A program made the position numbers and the translations under genes. The notes beneath the pieces are model-generated. The model had not been told where the DNA came from. It saw only the letters and a list, made by a program, of their open reading frames with translations, and did not search any database. Positions 8,799 through 16,573 of a stretch of 64,000 bases of DNA are shown piece after piece. This DNA comes from a virus. Numbering within the stretch: the stretch's first letter is position 1; every line of letters begins with the position of its first letter. The stretch lies in IMG/VR virus record IMGVR_UViG_3300031758_003913, positions 1 through 64,000 of that record; one strand, written 5' to 3'.

Positions 8799-9189
8799 TA
8801 AAGATTCCAACACTGTTGTTATAAATTTAAACGACACATACGGTTCAACAACTACATATCTTGGCGGTAGCGGTGTTGGCATCCTAGCACAAGATCTAGG
8901 TTCAATAGATAGCAGTTATACAATAACTCTTGATGATACTATTAGTATAGGCAGTGGTGCAGGTGGATATAATACGATAACCAGCGGCGCTGGTGGAACT
9001 TACACTACAATAAGCCCTGTAGACCCCCAATGGTGGGTAACCACACAAAACACGCATATCGAAATAGTTGAAGTTGAATCTATGTGTAAAGAATACCCTG
9101 CACTAGCAAAGGTATACGAAAACTTCAAAACAGTATACGATCTTGTACTACAAGATTGGAAAGGTAAGAAAGATGCTGAAAATTCTTGA
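8791..9189 (+). CDS. hypothetical protein with Gly/Ser/Thr-rich N-terminus
   Basis: A 132-residue protein. Residues 1-75 are low in charge and rich in Thr, Ser, Gly and Tyr, suggesting a repetitive beta or disordered region. Residues 85-128 form a helical segment (MCKEYPALAKVYENFKTVYDLVLQDW) of a kind I associate with small proteins of marine T4-like phages. No enzyme motif is visible. It is followed by an overlapping cupin gene. A structural or accessory virion role is possible but not shown. Confidence 0.65.
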   Translation: MDDKDSNTVVINLNDTYGSTTTYLGGSGVGILAQDLGSIDSSYTITLDDTISIGSGAGGYNTITSGAGGTYTTISPVDPQWWVTTQNTHIEIVEVESMCKEYPALAKVYENFKTVYDLVLQDWKGKKDAENS

Positions 9190-9625
9190 ACGTTTAGGTA
9201 GAAAAAGAATTATTATGGATCGTGTTAATGACGAGCCGTATTTAGAGCGTTACTATCTTTTCTTAAAAGAAAGAGAACGTTTTCCTTTCAATATATTTTT
9301 ACACAAGTTTTTAAAAGGCGATCCAGATGATGTACATGATCATCCTTGGCCTTATGCTACATTAATTCTTAAAGGCGGTTACTACGAATGGATTCCGCAA
9401 TTTAATTCAGACGGCACTAAATCATGTGAAGTGCGTAAATGGAGAGGTCCTGGGCATTTCCGTATTTGCAGTCCTAATAGCTATCATCGCATTGAACTAA
9501 AAGAAGGTGTCACTGCTTGGACACTTTTTATGCCTGGTCCACATAAACGTGATTGGGGATTTTTAGTTAACAATAAATGGATACCAAACGAACAATATCT
9601 AAAGGAACGGCATGGGAACAGTTAA
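9173..9625 (+). CDS. cupin-like protein
   Basis: A 150-residue single-domain cupin-like protein. Metal-site candidates are HDHPW near residues 52-56, where cupins have HxH, and SYHRIEL about residues 93-99, where the second cupin box has its His. The intervening TLILKGGYYEW and the G-rich turn fit the double-stranded beta-helix. The start was set at the ATG at 9173 because GGAAAGGTAAG lies directly upstream. An in-frame TTG 30 bases earlier is less likely. The reaction is unknown. In this context it may be a sugar or nucleotide isomerase or a dioxygenase. Confidence 0.7.
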   Translation: MLKILERLGRKRIIMDRVNDEPYLERYYLFLKERERFPFNIFLHKFLKGDPDDVHDHPWPYATLILKGGYYEWIPQFNSDGTKSCEVRKWRGPGHFRICSPNSYHRIELKEGVTAWTLFMPGPHKRDWGFLVNNKWIPNEQYLKERHGNS

Positions 9626-10037
9626 TACTAAATCCAATCCGATTGCATGGACTGTTAATTCATTGTATAATAATCTTGCTCCTAATAACAATACAGTAGT
9701 CAATGGTGGATATACTACCTCTGCAATTACTAATTCGTCTGTAGATGCTAGTTTGATAATAAATCAAGGTCGGATGACTGTTACTGTTCCGCTTGACGTT
9801 AACGGCATTGATGTTGAACAAGTACTTAAAGATTTAATGGCAGTCACTGGCGTTGTAAATCGTAACAGGGATTTAGAATCAAAGTTTAAAGGACTTAAAC
9901 AATCAGGAGAACAATATCAATTACTCTTGCAAAAACTTCAAAGTGATGTTAATATAAAAATTAAAGAGGCGGCACAAGAGTATCGACTTGCCGAAGAAAA
10001 GTATAAAATATTTGAAACTATAAAGGACTCAAAATGA
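9612..10037 (+). CDS. hypothetical protein with coiled-coil C-terminus
   Basis: A 141-residue protein in two parts: an N-terminal 60 residues rich in Asn, Thr and Ser, and from about residue 85 a long charged helix likely to form a coiled coil (rich in Lys, Glu, Gln and Leu). The overall build resembles the protein encoded two genes upstream, although the sequences do not align. No known domain was recognised. It overlaps the cupin gene at its start and the next gene at its stop, so it belongs to the same operon. Confidence 0.6.
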   Translation: MGTVNTKSNPIAWTVNSLYNNLAPNNNTVVNGGYTTSAITNSSVDASLIINQGRMTVTVPLDVNGIDVEQVLKDLMAVTGVVNRNRDLESKFKGLKQSGEQYQLLLQKLQSDVNIKIKEAAQEYRLAEEKYKIFETIKDSK

Positions 10038-10264
10038 AACTACATGAATCAGTTGCACACACTCGTAGAGAAATGACAATTAAAGAACACGATGGTTATC
10101 GTGTACGCATGGTAAAACACGAAGTACTAAACCCTAAGGGATTGTTTAGTCTTGAACTTATTCAAGAAAGTTTAAAAGACGGTGAAGTTGCCGATAGTCA
10201 AACATACAATTTTTTTATGACTAAAGAAGAACTTCAAGCATTGGCCTACGGTTTAACGCAATGA
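10034..10264 (+). CDS. small conserved hypothetical protein
   Basis: A 76-residue protein with mixed strand and helix character: a beta-rich first half with many His and Arg residues, then SQTYNFFMTKEELQALAYGL, which reads as a strand and a C-terminal helix. It starts in an ATGA overlap with the previous stop and ends in an ATGA overlap with the phosphoribosyltransferase gene, so it is translated as part of that operon. No family was assigned. Confidence 0.65.
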   Translation: MKLHESVAHTRREMTIKEHDGYRVRMVKHEVLNPKGLFSLELIQESLKDGEVADSQTYNFFMTKEELQALAYGLTQ

Positions 10265-10806
10265 AGAAACTCTACTACACTTGGTCTGATATTCAACACA
10301 TGTGTGTAGGCATCAGTATGCAGATGTACAAAGATAATTGGCGTCCAGACTACATTGTTGGTATTACTCGTGGCGGTGCTATACCTGCTGTAATACTAAG
10401 TCATCTAACTGATATTCCTATGCGCCCACTAGAAGTTAGTCTGCGTGATGGTGGCCAATGTGTAAGTGATTTAGGTATAGCTGAAGATGCATTTGGGGTT
10501 GTATCACCTGAAGAGCAATTGACATTAAAGAGTAGATGGGATATTTCAAAAAGAAAGAATATCCTTGTTATCGATGATATCAACGATACCGGTGCTACGT
10601 TTAATTGGATCAAAGAAGATTGGTCTAGTGGATGTTTTCCAAACGAAGATTCAGCATGGAATAGTGTGTGGGGTAAGAACGTTAGATTTGCAGTGCTAAC
10701 TAACAATCTAAGTTCTAAGTTTGACGAAGTTAGCTACTACAGTACAGAAGTAAACAAGGCAGAAGAAGATGTTTGGTTAGTATATCCATGGGAACAATCA
10801 GAATGA
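10261..10806 (+). CDS. phosphoribosyltransferase, type I PRTase fold
   Basis: A 181-residue type I phosphoribosyltransferase. The PRPP-binding loop is NILVIDDINDTGATF (about residues 99-113), with the paired acidic residues typical of the family. The pyrophosphate loop region is VGITRGGAIPAV (about 33-44). These enzymes join a nucleobase to PRPP. The closest overall match is the guanine/xanthine/hypoxanthine group, but the base-recognition hood is too divergent to name the substrate. Lying upstream of FolE, it could raise the guanine nucleotide pool used for deazaguanine synthesis, which is an inference. Confidence 0.85.
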   Translation: MKKLYYTWSDIQHMCVGISMQMYKDNWRPDYIVGITRGGAIPAVILSHLTDIPMRPLEVSLRDGGQCVSDLGIAEDAFGVVSPEEQLTLKSRWDISKRKNILVIDDINDTGATFNWIKEDWSSGCFPNEDSAWNSVWGKNVRFAVLTNNLSSKFDEVSYYSTEVNKAEEDVWLVYPWEQSE

Positions 10807-11054
10807 CACTACCTGACGAAAGGTATCGAGCAGTGGTACAGACTCAAAAATTTTTAGTTGAGATTCTGAATACTCCTCGAGTCCCGAAAGCAATTAAAGA
10901 CGGCGCTAGACATTGTTTGCGTCATTATCCTAGCGACTGGGATATGAAACGTGCAGCCGACGGCGCACCAGATGTATTCCAAGAACAAATGGAAGCAGTA
11001 ACTCGTTTATTTAAATCCTATGAGGAACAGAAAAATGCCAGGACCATGGACTAA
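10803..11054 (+). CDS. BPSL0761-like small protein
   Basis: An 83-residue helical protein starting MTLPDERYRAVVQTQKFLVEIL and containing ARHCLRHYPSDWDM. This pattern (MTxPxERTRAVxQTxxFL then LRHYP) matches the BPSL0761 family of short proteins found in bacteria and phages, with no known function. The start was placed at the ATG at 10803, which overlaps the preceding TGA as ATGA. Upstream in-frame TTG and ATG codons lie inside the PRTase gene and would add residues absent from the family. Confidence 0.75.
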   Translation: MTLPDERYRAVVQTQKFLVEILNTPRVPKAIKDGARHCLRHYPSDWDMKRAADGAPDVFQEQMEAVTRLFKSYEEQKNARTMD

Positions 11055-11388
11055 CGTATTAATTGATTCTAAAGATTTTACAGTATACAAGGACGGATTT
11101 CCTGTAACTGACGGACATTTATTGTTTGTACCTAAAGTAGAAGATTGGTCTCACATGGTAAAATGTTGGGAAGCAGCCTACAAGTGGGGTTATGACTGGG
11201 TTGAGCGTGGATACTGCGATGCATTTAATATTGGACAAAATGTAGGCGAGGCAGCAGGCCAAACTGTTATGTATCCGCACATACACTTAATTCCCCGTAG
11301 AAAGGGAGACATGGAAGATCCTAGAGGCGGAGTACGTCATGTTATACCAGAAAAAGGCAACTATAAAAAGGAAACTATATGCAAGTAA
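11035..11388 (+). CDS. HIT-domain protein
   Basis: A 117-residue histidine triad protein. The catalytic HxHxxx motif is PHIHLIPRR (about residues 81-89), preceded by the conserved NIGQNVGEAAGQTV segment and GHLLFVPK near the N-terminus. HIT proteins hydrolyse or transfer nucleotide phosphoramidates and dinucleoside polyphosphates. The start is the ATG at 11035 with TGAGGAA upstream. Its neighbours (PRTase, CDGSH-like, FolE) are nucleotide-related. The exact substrate is unknown. Confidence 0.88.
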   Translation: MPGPWTNVLIDSKDFTVYKDGFPVTDGHLLFVPKVEDWSHMVKCWEAAYKWGYDWVERGYCDAFNIGQNVGEAAGQTVMYPHIHLIPRRKGDMEDPRGGVRHVIPEKGNYKKETICK

Positions 11389-11558
11389 GAGTAAAAGAAG
11401 ATGTTAACGAAATCGGTAACTGCGGATGTGGTCGCAGTCCTACAGGTAAATGTATTGGTTGGCACGGACTGCCTGAAGAAGAATTTAGACAACGTTTAGC
11501 TGAGTATGAAGATAAGCAATTAAAAGAAGCATTAGAACAAGGAGACAATGATGCGTAA
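11379..11558 (+). CDS. CDGSH-like iron-sulfur or zinc-binding small protein
   Basis: A 59-residue protein with a compact metal motif C15-x-C17-GRS-x4-C25-x-G-x-H29, followed by a charged helix. CDGSH proteins bind a [2Fe-2S] cluster through C-x-C-x2-S/T-x3-P-x-C-D-G-S/A/T-H. The order of three Cys, Ser, Gly and His is kept here, but the spacing between Ser and the third Cys is one residue shorter and the Asp is replaced by Ile. It may bind iron-sulfur or simply zinc. The start overlaps the HIT gene stop by ten bases. Confidence 0.65.
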   Translation: MQVRVKEDVNEIGNCGCGRSPTGKCIGWHGLPEEEFRQRLAEYEDKQLKEALEQGDNDA

Positions 11559-11754
11559 AGAACTACTACAAGCCAGTAAAGCACATTTTGAATCACATAT
11601 TTTAAAACATAGAATGAATGTTGAAACTATGTTACGGAACCCAATTGCTATTCCAGAGCATACAGACATAATGAGTGCTATTGAAGCAGAGATAGCTCAA
11701 ATTGCAGAATATGATGATAAGCTAGAAATGCTTAACAAATATTTTTCAGAATGA
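11548..11754 (+). CDS. conserved helical hypothetical protein
   Basis: A 68-residue, all-helical protein (ASKAHFESHILKHRMNVETML, then a helix with EAEIAQIAEYDDKLEMLNKYF). It reads as a two-helix hairpin of the kind common in T4-like marine phages. Two adjacent ATG codons begin the frame, with GGAGAC just upstream. It is the last gene before a strong early promoter, so it probably ends an operon that reads through. Confidence 0.7.
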   Translation: MMRKELLQASKAHFESHILKHRMNVETMLRNPIAIPEHTDIMSAIEAEIAQIAEYDDKLEMLNKYFSE

Positions 11755-11783
11755 TTGACAACGATCTAAATAAAGTATATAAT
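11755..11783 (+). promoter_or_regulatory. strong sigma-70 consensus promoter before folE
   Basis: TTGACA (11755-11760), exactly 17 bases, then TATAAT (11778-11783): both boxes are perfect matches to the bacterial housekeeping consensus. Transcription should start near 11790, giving a leader of about 34 bases before the folE start. It overlaps the stop of the preceding gene. The strength suggests early, host-polymerase-driven expression of the FolE-QueE operon. Confidence 0.85.
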
Positions 11784-11789
11784 TTAACA

Positions 11790-11807
11790 ATAGACATCCA
11801 CGTCTAT
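11790..11807 (+). other. 5'-terminal RNA hairpin of the folE transcript
   Basis: ATAGAC (11790-11795) and GTCTAT (11802-11807) form a perfect 6-bp stem closed by the loop ATCCAC. It begins at the expected first base of the transcript from the consensus promoter. A hairpin at the very 5' end usually protects mRNA from RNase E-type decay. It lies ahead of the CGGAG binding site and does not cover it. Confidence 0.45.
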
Positions 11808-11823
11808 AACTCGGAGAATAAAA

Positions 11824-12663
11824 TTGACAAAAGCAGAATTTAAACCGGATCCGATAATGAACGGTCCTGACAACAGGGAGTTTGTTGAAGAGAAATATGA
11901 ACCATTGGGTAAGCCGGTTTATATTAAAAAAGAAACAGCACTTGACGCAATGGCAGGTGACGGCGGATATAAGGAATCTAGTCTATCTGCTGTACTACGT
12001 GCTAAAATGAAAAGAGAAGGAAAGAGATATTGGGCTGGAGACAATATAAGTGATTACTTACACGAAAGTGATAAAGAACATTTAATCAACGAAGCTACAG
12101 AAGCATTTGAACAAGTATTAGATACTTTGTTGATTGATCGTGAAAACGATCCTAACTCGCATGGTACAGCAAGACGGCTTGCTAAAATGTACTTCAACGA
12201 AATTATGAGTGGCAGATATGAACCAGGACCAGACGCAACAGCATTTCCAAACGACTCGCAGGACCGTTACGAAGGTATGTTGGTTGTTCGTAGTGAGCTT
12301 CGCAGTATGTGCAGTCATCATCATCAACCCGTTAGTGGCGTTGCTTATATTGGTATTATTGCCGCTCAGAAACTTATTGGGCTCAGCAAGTACACACGTA
12401 TTGCACAGTGGTGTGCTAGACGAGGCACACTCCAGGAGGAGCTTTGCAACGACATTGCCCGTGAGATTAGTAAAGCTACTGACTCCGAAAACGTAGCAGT
12501 ATACATTCAAGCAACACATGGATGTTGTGAGAATCGCGGCATTATGGCGCATAGCTCACTAACACAGACTACAGTCCTTAAAGGAACATTTAAAGATGAT
12601 CCTCATACAAAGAAAGAATTCTTTGACAATATCAAATTACAACAAGAGTTTGCACCGAGATAA
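11824..12663 (+). CDS. folE: GTP cyclohydrolase I
   Basis: FolE converts GTP to dihydroneopterin triphosphate, the first step to preQ0 and to folate. The protein has 279 aa, with an N-terminal extension of about 90 residues before the catalytic core. Zinc ligands are in CSHHHQP and HGCCENRGI. The GLSKYTRIAQWCARRGTLQEELCNDI segment is the conserved helix and loop of FolE. The start is TTG at 11824 with CGGAG eight bases upstream. The gene has its own consensus promoter. With QueD, QueE, QueC-like and DpdA-like genes in the window, it most likely feeds deazaguanine DNA modification. Confidence 0.93.
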   Translation: MTKAEFKPDPIMNGPDNREFVEEKYEPLGKPVYIKKETALDAMAGDGGYKESSLSAVLRAKMKREGKRYWAGDNISDYLHESDKEHLINEATEAFEQVLDTLLIDRENDPNSHGTARRLAKMYFNEIMSGRYEPGPDATAFPNDSQDRYEGMLVVRSELRSMCSHHHQPVSGVAYIGIIAAQKLIGLSKYTRIAQWCARRGTLQEELCNDIAREISKATDSENVAVYIQATHGCCENRGIMAHSSLTQTTVLKGTFKDDPHTKKEFFDNIKLQQEFAPR

Positions 12664-12673
12664 GGAACAAAAT

Positions 12674-13336
12674 ATGACTACTTGGAAACTTTCACCACAA
12701 TATAAAAAATCCGCTGTTGAGCGACAATTTTGGTATAAAGACAGCAAGGTAATTATTCGCGAAGAAGGTTATCGCTGGGGTACTTTTAGCGTAGAATCAG
12801 ATGAGCGACCACTTACTGACGAAGAACTTAAAAACGAAGACGGTTACGAACTTAGCTGTATTGAAAATGACGAATGTTGGGAACTATGGGACCTAATTGA
12901 CGGATGTTGGGCAGACACTGAAGCAGGTCGTAACTGTACTGATACAGACCTTGAAGAGTTTAATACTGCTTGGGACGAAGATACATACGAAGCTGTTGAG
13001 GCGTTAGGTTGGATGCTAGACGATACAGAATATCACTACTACGGTCCTTTAGAACTTACTAATCAAGATACTGGCGAAGTATTTCAAGGCGAACCTGATA
13101 AAAATATTTCTGTAGGCGGAGTTCCTATTAAATCTGTTGAAGAAATAGTAGTTGAAGAGCCAGAAGTAACTGATTGGTTTTCTGTAAATATTAATCCTGT
13201 AAGAAACGGTACTTATCAAATTACTTCAAGTGTAACACCTAATTGGCCATTTCCTACATATGCACAATGGGACGGCAATCAATGGTCCAACGAACATGTA
13301 GTACTGTGGCGTGGTTTAATAAAGGAAACAAAATGA
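12674..13336 (+). CDS. conserved acidic hypothetical protein
   Basis: A 220-residue, strongly acidic protein with many Trp and Tyr residues. An N-terminal half has ECWELWDLIDGCW and a later DDTEYHYYGPLELTNQDTGEV segment, then a C-terminal part of beta character. It resembles conserved hypothetical proteins of T4-like marine phages, but no function is known to me. The start was moved to the ATG at 12674, which has AAGGAACAA directly upstream. Upstream in-frame codons lie inside folE. Acidic pI could suggest DNA mimicry, though nothing else supports that. Confidence 0.7.
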   Translation: MTTWKLSPQYKKSAVERQFWYKDSKVIIREEGYRWGTFSVESDERPLTDEELKNEDGYELSCIENDECWELWDLIDGCWADTEAGRNCTDTDLEEFNTAWDEDTYEAVEALGWMLDDTEYHYYGPLELTNQDTGEVFQGEPDKNISVGGVPIKSVEEIVVEEPEVTDWFSVNINPVRNGTYQITSSVTPNWPFPTYAQWDGNQWSNEHVVLWRGLIKETK

Positions 13337-13548
13337 ACTCAATAGACATGACTAACGATTTAATTAATCGTGCTAGAAATTTAAAAAAGTTTGAAGTTAA
13401 ACGTATGTTAGAAGACGGTATATTGTTTAACGGACCTGTGCCATTTGATATTAAAGGCAAGGATGAATGTTATTGGATTTATGCTTATGCTGTTTCACAG
13501 GAAGAAGCAGAAGCCAAAGTAGACGAGTGGTTAAAGGACAAAGTATGA
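13333..13548 (+). CDS. small hypothetical protein
   Basis: A 71-residue protein: an N-terminal helix (TNDLINRARNLKKFEVKRML), then a strand-rich part with CYWIYAYAVSQEEAEAKVDEWL. The last segment resembles a short beta-alpha unit. It begins at an ATGA overlap with the previous gene and ends at another ATGA overlap, so it is certainly within the folE-queE operon, but its role is not evident. Confidence 0.65.
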   Translation: MNSIDMTNDLINRARNLKKFEVKRMLEDGILFNGPVPFDIKGKDECYWIYAYAVSQEEAEAKVDEWLKDKV

Positions 13549-13820
13549 AATGGATTAAACGTAAATTACGTAATTGGATGTTTGAAGAAGATACTCCTGG
13601 AAAAGATATATGCATATCTAGTAGAGAAAGTGATTGCATTGAAGGCGAACCTGTGTTAAACTTTAAAGTATACAATGCAATAGGCGGCAAAGTTGTAGAG
13701 TTTCGTTACTATGATCGCATAAAGGATCGCAGTCATAACCAAACTTATATTATCACTAATGATCAAGACTTTGGCGATCGTATTGCAAAAATAGCAACCA
13801 TGGAATCATTAAAAGCATGA
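13545..13820 (+). CDS. small hypothetical protein
   Basis: A 91-residue protein with a basic N-terminal helix (MKWIKRKLRNWMF) followed by a beta-rich body containing VLNFKVYNAIGGKVVEFRYYD and a C-terminal helix. It resembles a small beta-sheet protein, with no motif recognised. It is joined to the previous gene and to queE through ATGA overlaps, implying coupled translation with QueE. Confidence 0.65.
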   Translation: MKWIKRKLRNWMFEEDTPGKDICISSRESDCIEGEPVLNFKVYNAIGGKVVEFRYYDRIKDRSHNQTYIITNDQDFGDRIAKIATMESLKA

Positions 13821-14674
13821 GCAAAATAAAAATAGCAGAACTTTTTTACAGTATACAAGGCGAAGGTAGGTACATGGGTGTACCTAGTGTCTTTTTACGC
13901 ACATTCGGCTGCAACTTTAAATGTGCAGGCTTTGGTATGCCGCGTGATAAAATTAGTATTGAAGCAGATGATATTGCGTATACACATGCAAATATAGAGT
14001 CTTTTCAAAAATATGAAGAACTTCCGTTAGTAAGTACAGGATGTGATAGTTATGCAAGTTGGCATCCAGCATTTAAAGATCTAAGTCCAATGCTTACTAG
14101 TGATGCCATTGCTGATCGCATTATGGAGATATTGCCATACAATGAGTGGGAAGACGAACATCTTGTAATTACAGGCGGCGAACCTTTACTAGGTTGGCAA
14201 CGTGCTTATCCAGACTTGCTAAGTCATCCTAAGATGGCGGGTTTGAAAGAGATTACATTTGAAACAAACGGTACCCAGAGACTTACTCCAGAATTTAAAG
14301 AATACTTAACAGATTGGTTTCTTGGTAGTGACGAGAGAGAAGTTACATTCAGTGTAAGTGCTAAACTTCCATGTAGTGGTGAGAAGTGGGAAGAAGCAAT
14401 TCTTCCTGAAATAGTTTGTGAATACGAAAAAGTTGGTACAGCATATTTGAAGTTTGTTATTGCTACAGAACAAGATTTTGAAGATGCTAAACGTGCAACT
14501 GAAGAATATCGTGCGGCTGGTTTTGACGGGCATGTTTATCTAATGCCAGTTGGCGGTGTAGAAAGTGTGTACGCACTAAACAATAAGAATGTAGCATTAC
14601 TGGCAATGAAAAACGGATTACGCTATAGCGATCGTTTGCAAGTGCCGCTATTTAAAAATGAATGGGGTACTTAA
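13817..14674 (+). CDS. queE: QueE-like 7-carboxy-7-deazaguanine synthase with non-standard cysteine motif
   Basis: Radical SAM enzyme that contracts carboxy-tetrahydropterin to 7-carboxy-7-deazaguanine. The protein has 285 aa. YSIQGEGRYMGVPSVFLRTFGC near the N-terminus is the QueE signature, and ITGGEPLLGWQ is the SAM-binding GGEP motif. The usual Cx3Cx2C is broken: C32 and C36 are present, but the third position is Phe. The likely third cluster ligand is C76 in STGCDSYASW, giving Cx3Cx39C. An insert of about 45 residues therefore sits in the cluster loop. It overlaps its neighbours by ATGA on the 5' side and by one base on the 3' side. Confidence 0.88.
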   Translation: MSKIKIAELFYSIQGEGRYMGVPSVFLRTFGCNFKCAGFGMPRDKISIEADDIAYTHANIESFQKYEELPLVSTGCDSYASWHPAFKDLSPMLTSDAIADRIMEILPYNEWEDEHLVITGGEPLLGWQRAYPDLLSHPKMAGLKEITFETNGTQRLTPEFKEYLTDWFLGSDEREVTFSVSAKLPCSGEKWEEAILPEIVCEYEKVGTAYLKFVIATEQDFEDAKRATEEYRAAGFDGHVYLMPVGGVESVYALNNKNVALLAMKNGLRYSDRLQVPLFKNEWGT

Positions 14675-15123
14675 TGAAAAAATTTATAGAAAAATTATTT
14701 GGCATAGATAAGATCAAGGCAGAAGCTGAACGTAATATGGCAATAGCTACAGCCGCTGCCAAAGCAGCCAAAACAGCCACTGAGGCTGCTGAACGTGCTG
14801 CCAAAGCAGAAGAACAAGCTAAATTGACACCAAAAGAACGTGCTACAGTTAAAGGAGAACCTTGGGTAGCGGTGCTTGATACTAAAGTTAATCCAGAAAA
14901 TATTAGGAATGGATTTTTTGAGCTTGACTGGAATGACCTTTTTATAGTACAATTAAGACAAGCTGGATACGGGTTTGAAGGTGATCCAGATGAAGAAGTT
15001 GTAGATCGTTGGTTCCGCGACATTGTATCACAAATGCTAAGTGAAGAAGGCATGGATGCAAATCGCGGCGCTGGTTATATTAATGTAGTACCAATTGCAA
15101 AAGGCAAAAGCGAAGTTTCATGA
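14674..15123 (+). CDS. hypothetical protein with Ala-rich coiled coil
   Basis: A 149-residue protein. Residues 10-50 are a long Ala, Lys and Glu-rich helix, probably a coiled coil. The second half (WVAVLDTKVNPENIRNGFFELDWNDLFIVQL) is a compact domain that I recognise only as recurrent in T4-like marine phages. The start was chosen at the ATG at 14674, which overlaps the queE stop by one base. No function can be assigned. The stop is joined to the exonuclease gene by an ATGA overlap. Confidence 0.65.
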   Translation: MKKFIEKLFGIDKIKAEAERNMAIATAAAKAAKTATEAAERAAKAEEQAKLTPKERATVKGEPWVAVLDTKVNPENIRNGFFELDWNDLFIVQLRQAGYGFEGDPDEEVVDRWFRDIVSQMLSEEGMDANRGAGYINVVPIAKGKSEVS

Positions 15124-16106
15124 GCACATACATCCTAGTAGATACTGCAAACACTTTTTTTAGAGCTCGACACGTAGTACGTGGTGACCTTGACACAAAA
15201 GTGGGCATGGCCCTGCATATTACATTCAATTCGATTAAAAAGGCTTGGACTGACTTTAATGCAGATCATGTAGTATTCTGTCTTGAGGGACGTAGCTGGC
15301 GTAAAGATTTTTATCAACCTTACAAGCGAAATCGACAAGAAACTCGTGATGCGCTCACTCCCCGTGAAGCTGAGGAAGATAAAATGTTTTGGGAAATCTT
15401 TGACGAGTTTAAAGATTTTGTACAAACTAAAACAAATTGTACTGTAATGCAACACCCACAACTAGAAGCAGATGACTTGATTGCAGGCTGGGTGCAGAAT
15501 CACCCGCATGACAATCACGTGATTATTTCTACAGACGGCGACTTTGCACAACTCATTGCACCAAACGTAAAACAATATAATGGTGTCAGTAATATTACAA
15601 CTACTCATGAAGGCTATTTTGACGACAAGGGTAAGTCTGTAATTGATAAGAAAACGAAAGAAATTAAGCCTGCCCCTAATCCAGATTGGTTGCTATTTGA
15701 AAAATGTATGCGTGGCGATACTAGTGATAATGTCTTTAGTGCATATCCTGGTGTTAGAGTTAAAGGTACTAAGAATAAAGTAGGCCTTACTGAAGCATAT
15801 GCTGATAAGAATACCAAAGGCTATGCTTGGAATAATCTCATGTTGCAACGTTGGTCCGATCACGAGGGTGTAGAACATCGTGTGTTAGACGACTATAATA
15901 GAAATGTGACTCTATGCGATTTAACAGCACAACCTTTAGAAATTAAAGAACTAATTAATAATACAATTAAACAAGCTAGCTTTCCAAAAGACATTACACA
16001 AGTTGGAATGCGACTGATTAAATTTTGTGCTAAGTGGGACATGCAACGAGTGGCCGACAATGCACAGTTATATGCTGTACCATTAAATGCGAGGTATCCG
16101 GGATGA
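15120..16106 (+). CDS. rnh: 5'-3' exonuclease, T4 RNase H-like
   Basis: A 328-residue FEN/PIN-fold nuclease that removes RNA primers and flaps at the lagging strand. Metal-binding acidic residues appear in order: VDTANTFFRARH (first Asp), FCLEGRSWRKDFYQPYKRNR (Glu with helical basic residues), LEADDLIAGW (paired Asp) and STDGDFAQL. The length is close to T4 RNase H (305). It belongs with the polymerase and clamp as replication machinery. The start overlaps the preceding gene as ATGA. Confidence 0.92.
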   Translation: MSTYILVDTANTFFRARHVVRGDLDTKVGMALHITFNSIKKAWTDFNADHVVFCLEGRSWRKDFYQPYKRNRQETRDALTPREAEEDKMFWEIFDEFKDFVQTKTNCTVMQHPQLEADDLIAGWVQNHPHDNHVIISTDGDFAQLIAPNVKQYNGVSNITTTHEGYFDDKGKSVIDKKTKEIKPAPNPDWLLFEKCMRGDTSDNVFSAYPGVRVKGTKNKVGLTEAYADKNTKGYAWNNLMLQRWSDHEGVEHRVLDDYNRNVTLCDLTAQPLEIKELINNTIKQASFPKDITQVGMRLIKFCAKWDMQRVADNAQLYAVPLNARYPG

Positions 16107-16573
16107 ATAAAATGATAGCGAAAGAAATATTAGGTGGTAAATTTTGGATTGTTGAGGAAGATGGTGAAAATGTAGCTACCATTTCTTATAACGATGAAAA
16201 GTATATCCTAAGCGACAAAGCTGGCACACGATTTTTTGAAAATCAAAAACAACTTAAGAAAACCTTAGGTAACGATGTAACATGGACTGCTCTTAAAATA
16301 GCCAAAGACTATACCAAAGAAGTTCACGGCTATGCAACATCGTGTCAACCACACAATCCTATATTTGATGTAAAACGAAAACTTCCTCTTTTTACAAAAT
16401 CAGCTAAATCAAAAAGTTTATATTGTGCAGGATATTATGTGATTCACTTTGAAAAAGGTTGGGTCAAAAGTTTTTGTCCAAAGCTGATCACTGTAGAACG
16501 CTACGAAACTAAAGGTCCGTTTAGGACTGAGATAGAAATGAGACAGGAGTTAAGTCGTGTCAACACAAAATGA
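16103..16573 (+). CDS. conserved hypothetical phage protein
   Basis: A 156-residue protein that looks like a conserved hypothetical of T4-like marine phages. KSLYCAGYYVIHFEKGWVKSFCPKLITVERY is its most distinctive segment, followed by a C-terminal helix. The N-terminal part is a short beta domain (GGKFWIVEEDGENVATISY). The start was placed at the ATG overlapping the exonuclease stop. Position after RNase H hints at replication, but there is no motif to support a specific activity. Confidence 0.7.
   Translation: MNKMIAKEILGGKFWIVEEDGENVATISYNDEKYILSDKAGTRFFENQKQLKKTLGNDVTWTALKIAKDYTKEVHGYATSCQPHNPIFDVKRKLPLFTKSAKSKSLYCAGYYVIHFEKGWVKSFCPKLITVERYETKGPFRTEIEMRQELSRVNTK

Noticed and set aside
12118-12552. 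Frame of 144 codons opposite folE
   Set aside because: Folate enzyme motifs on the plus strand account for the open frame. The antisense product is low complexity with no homology pattern.
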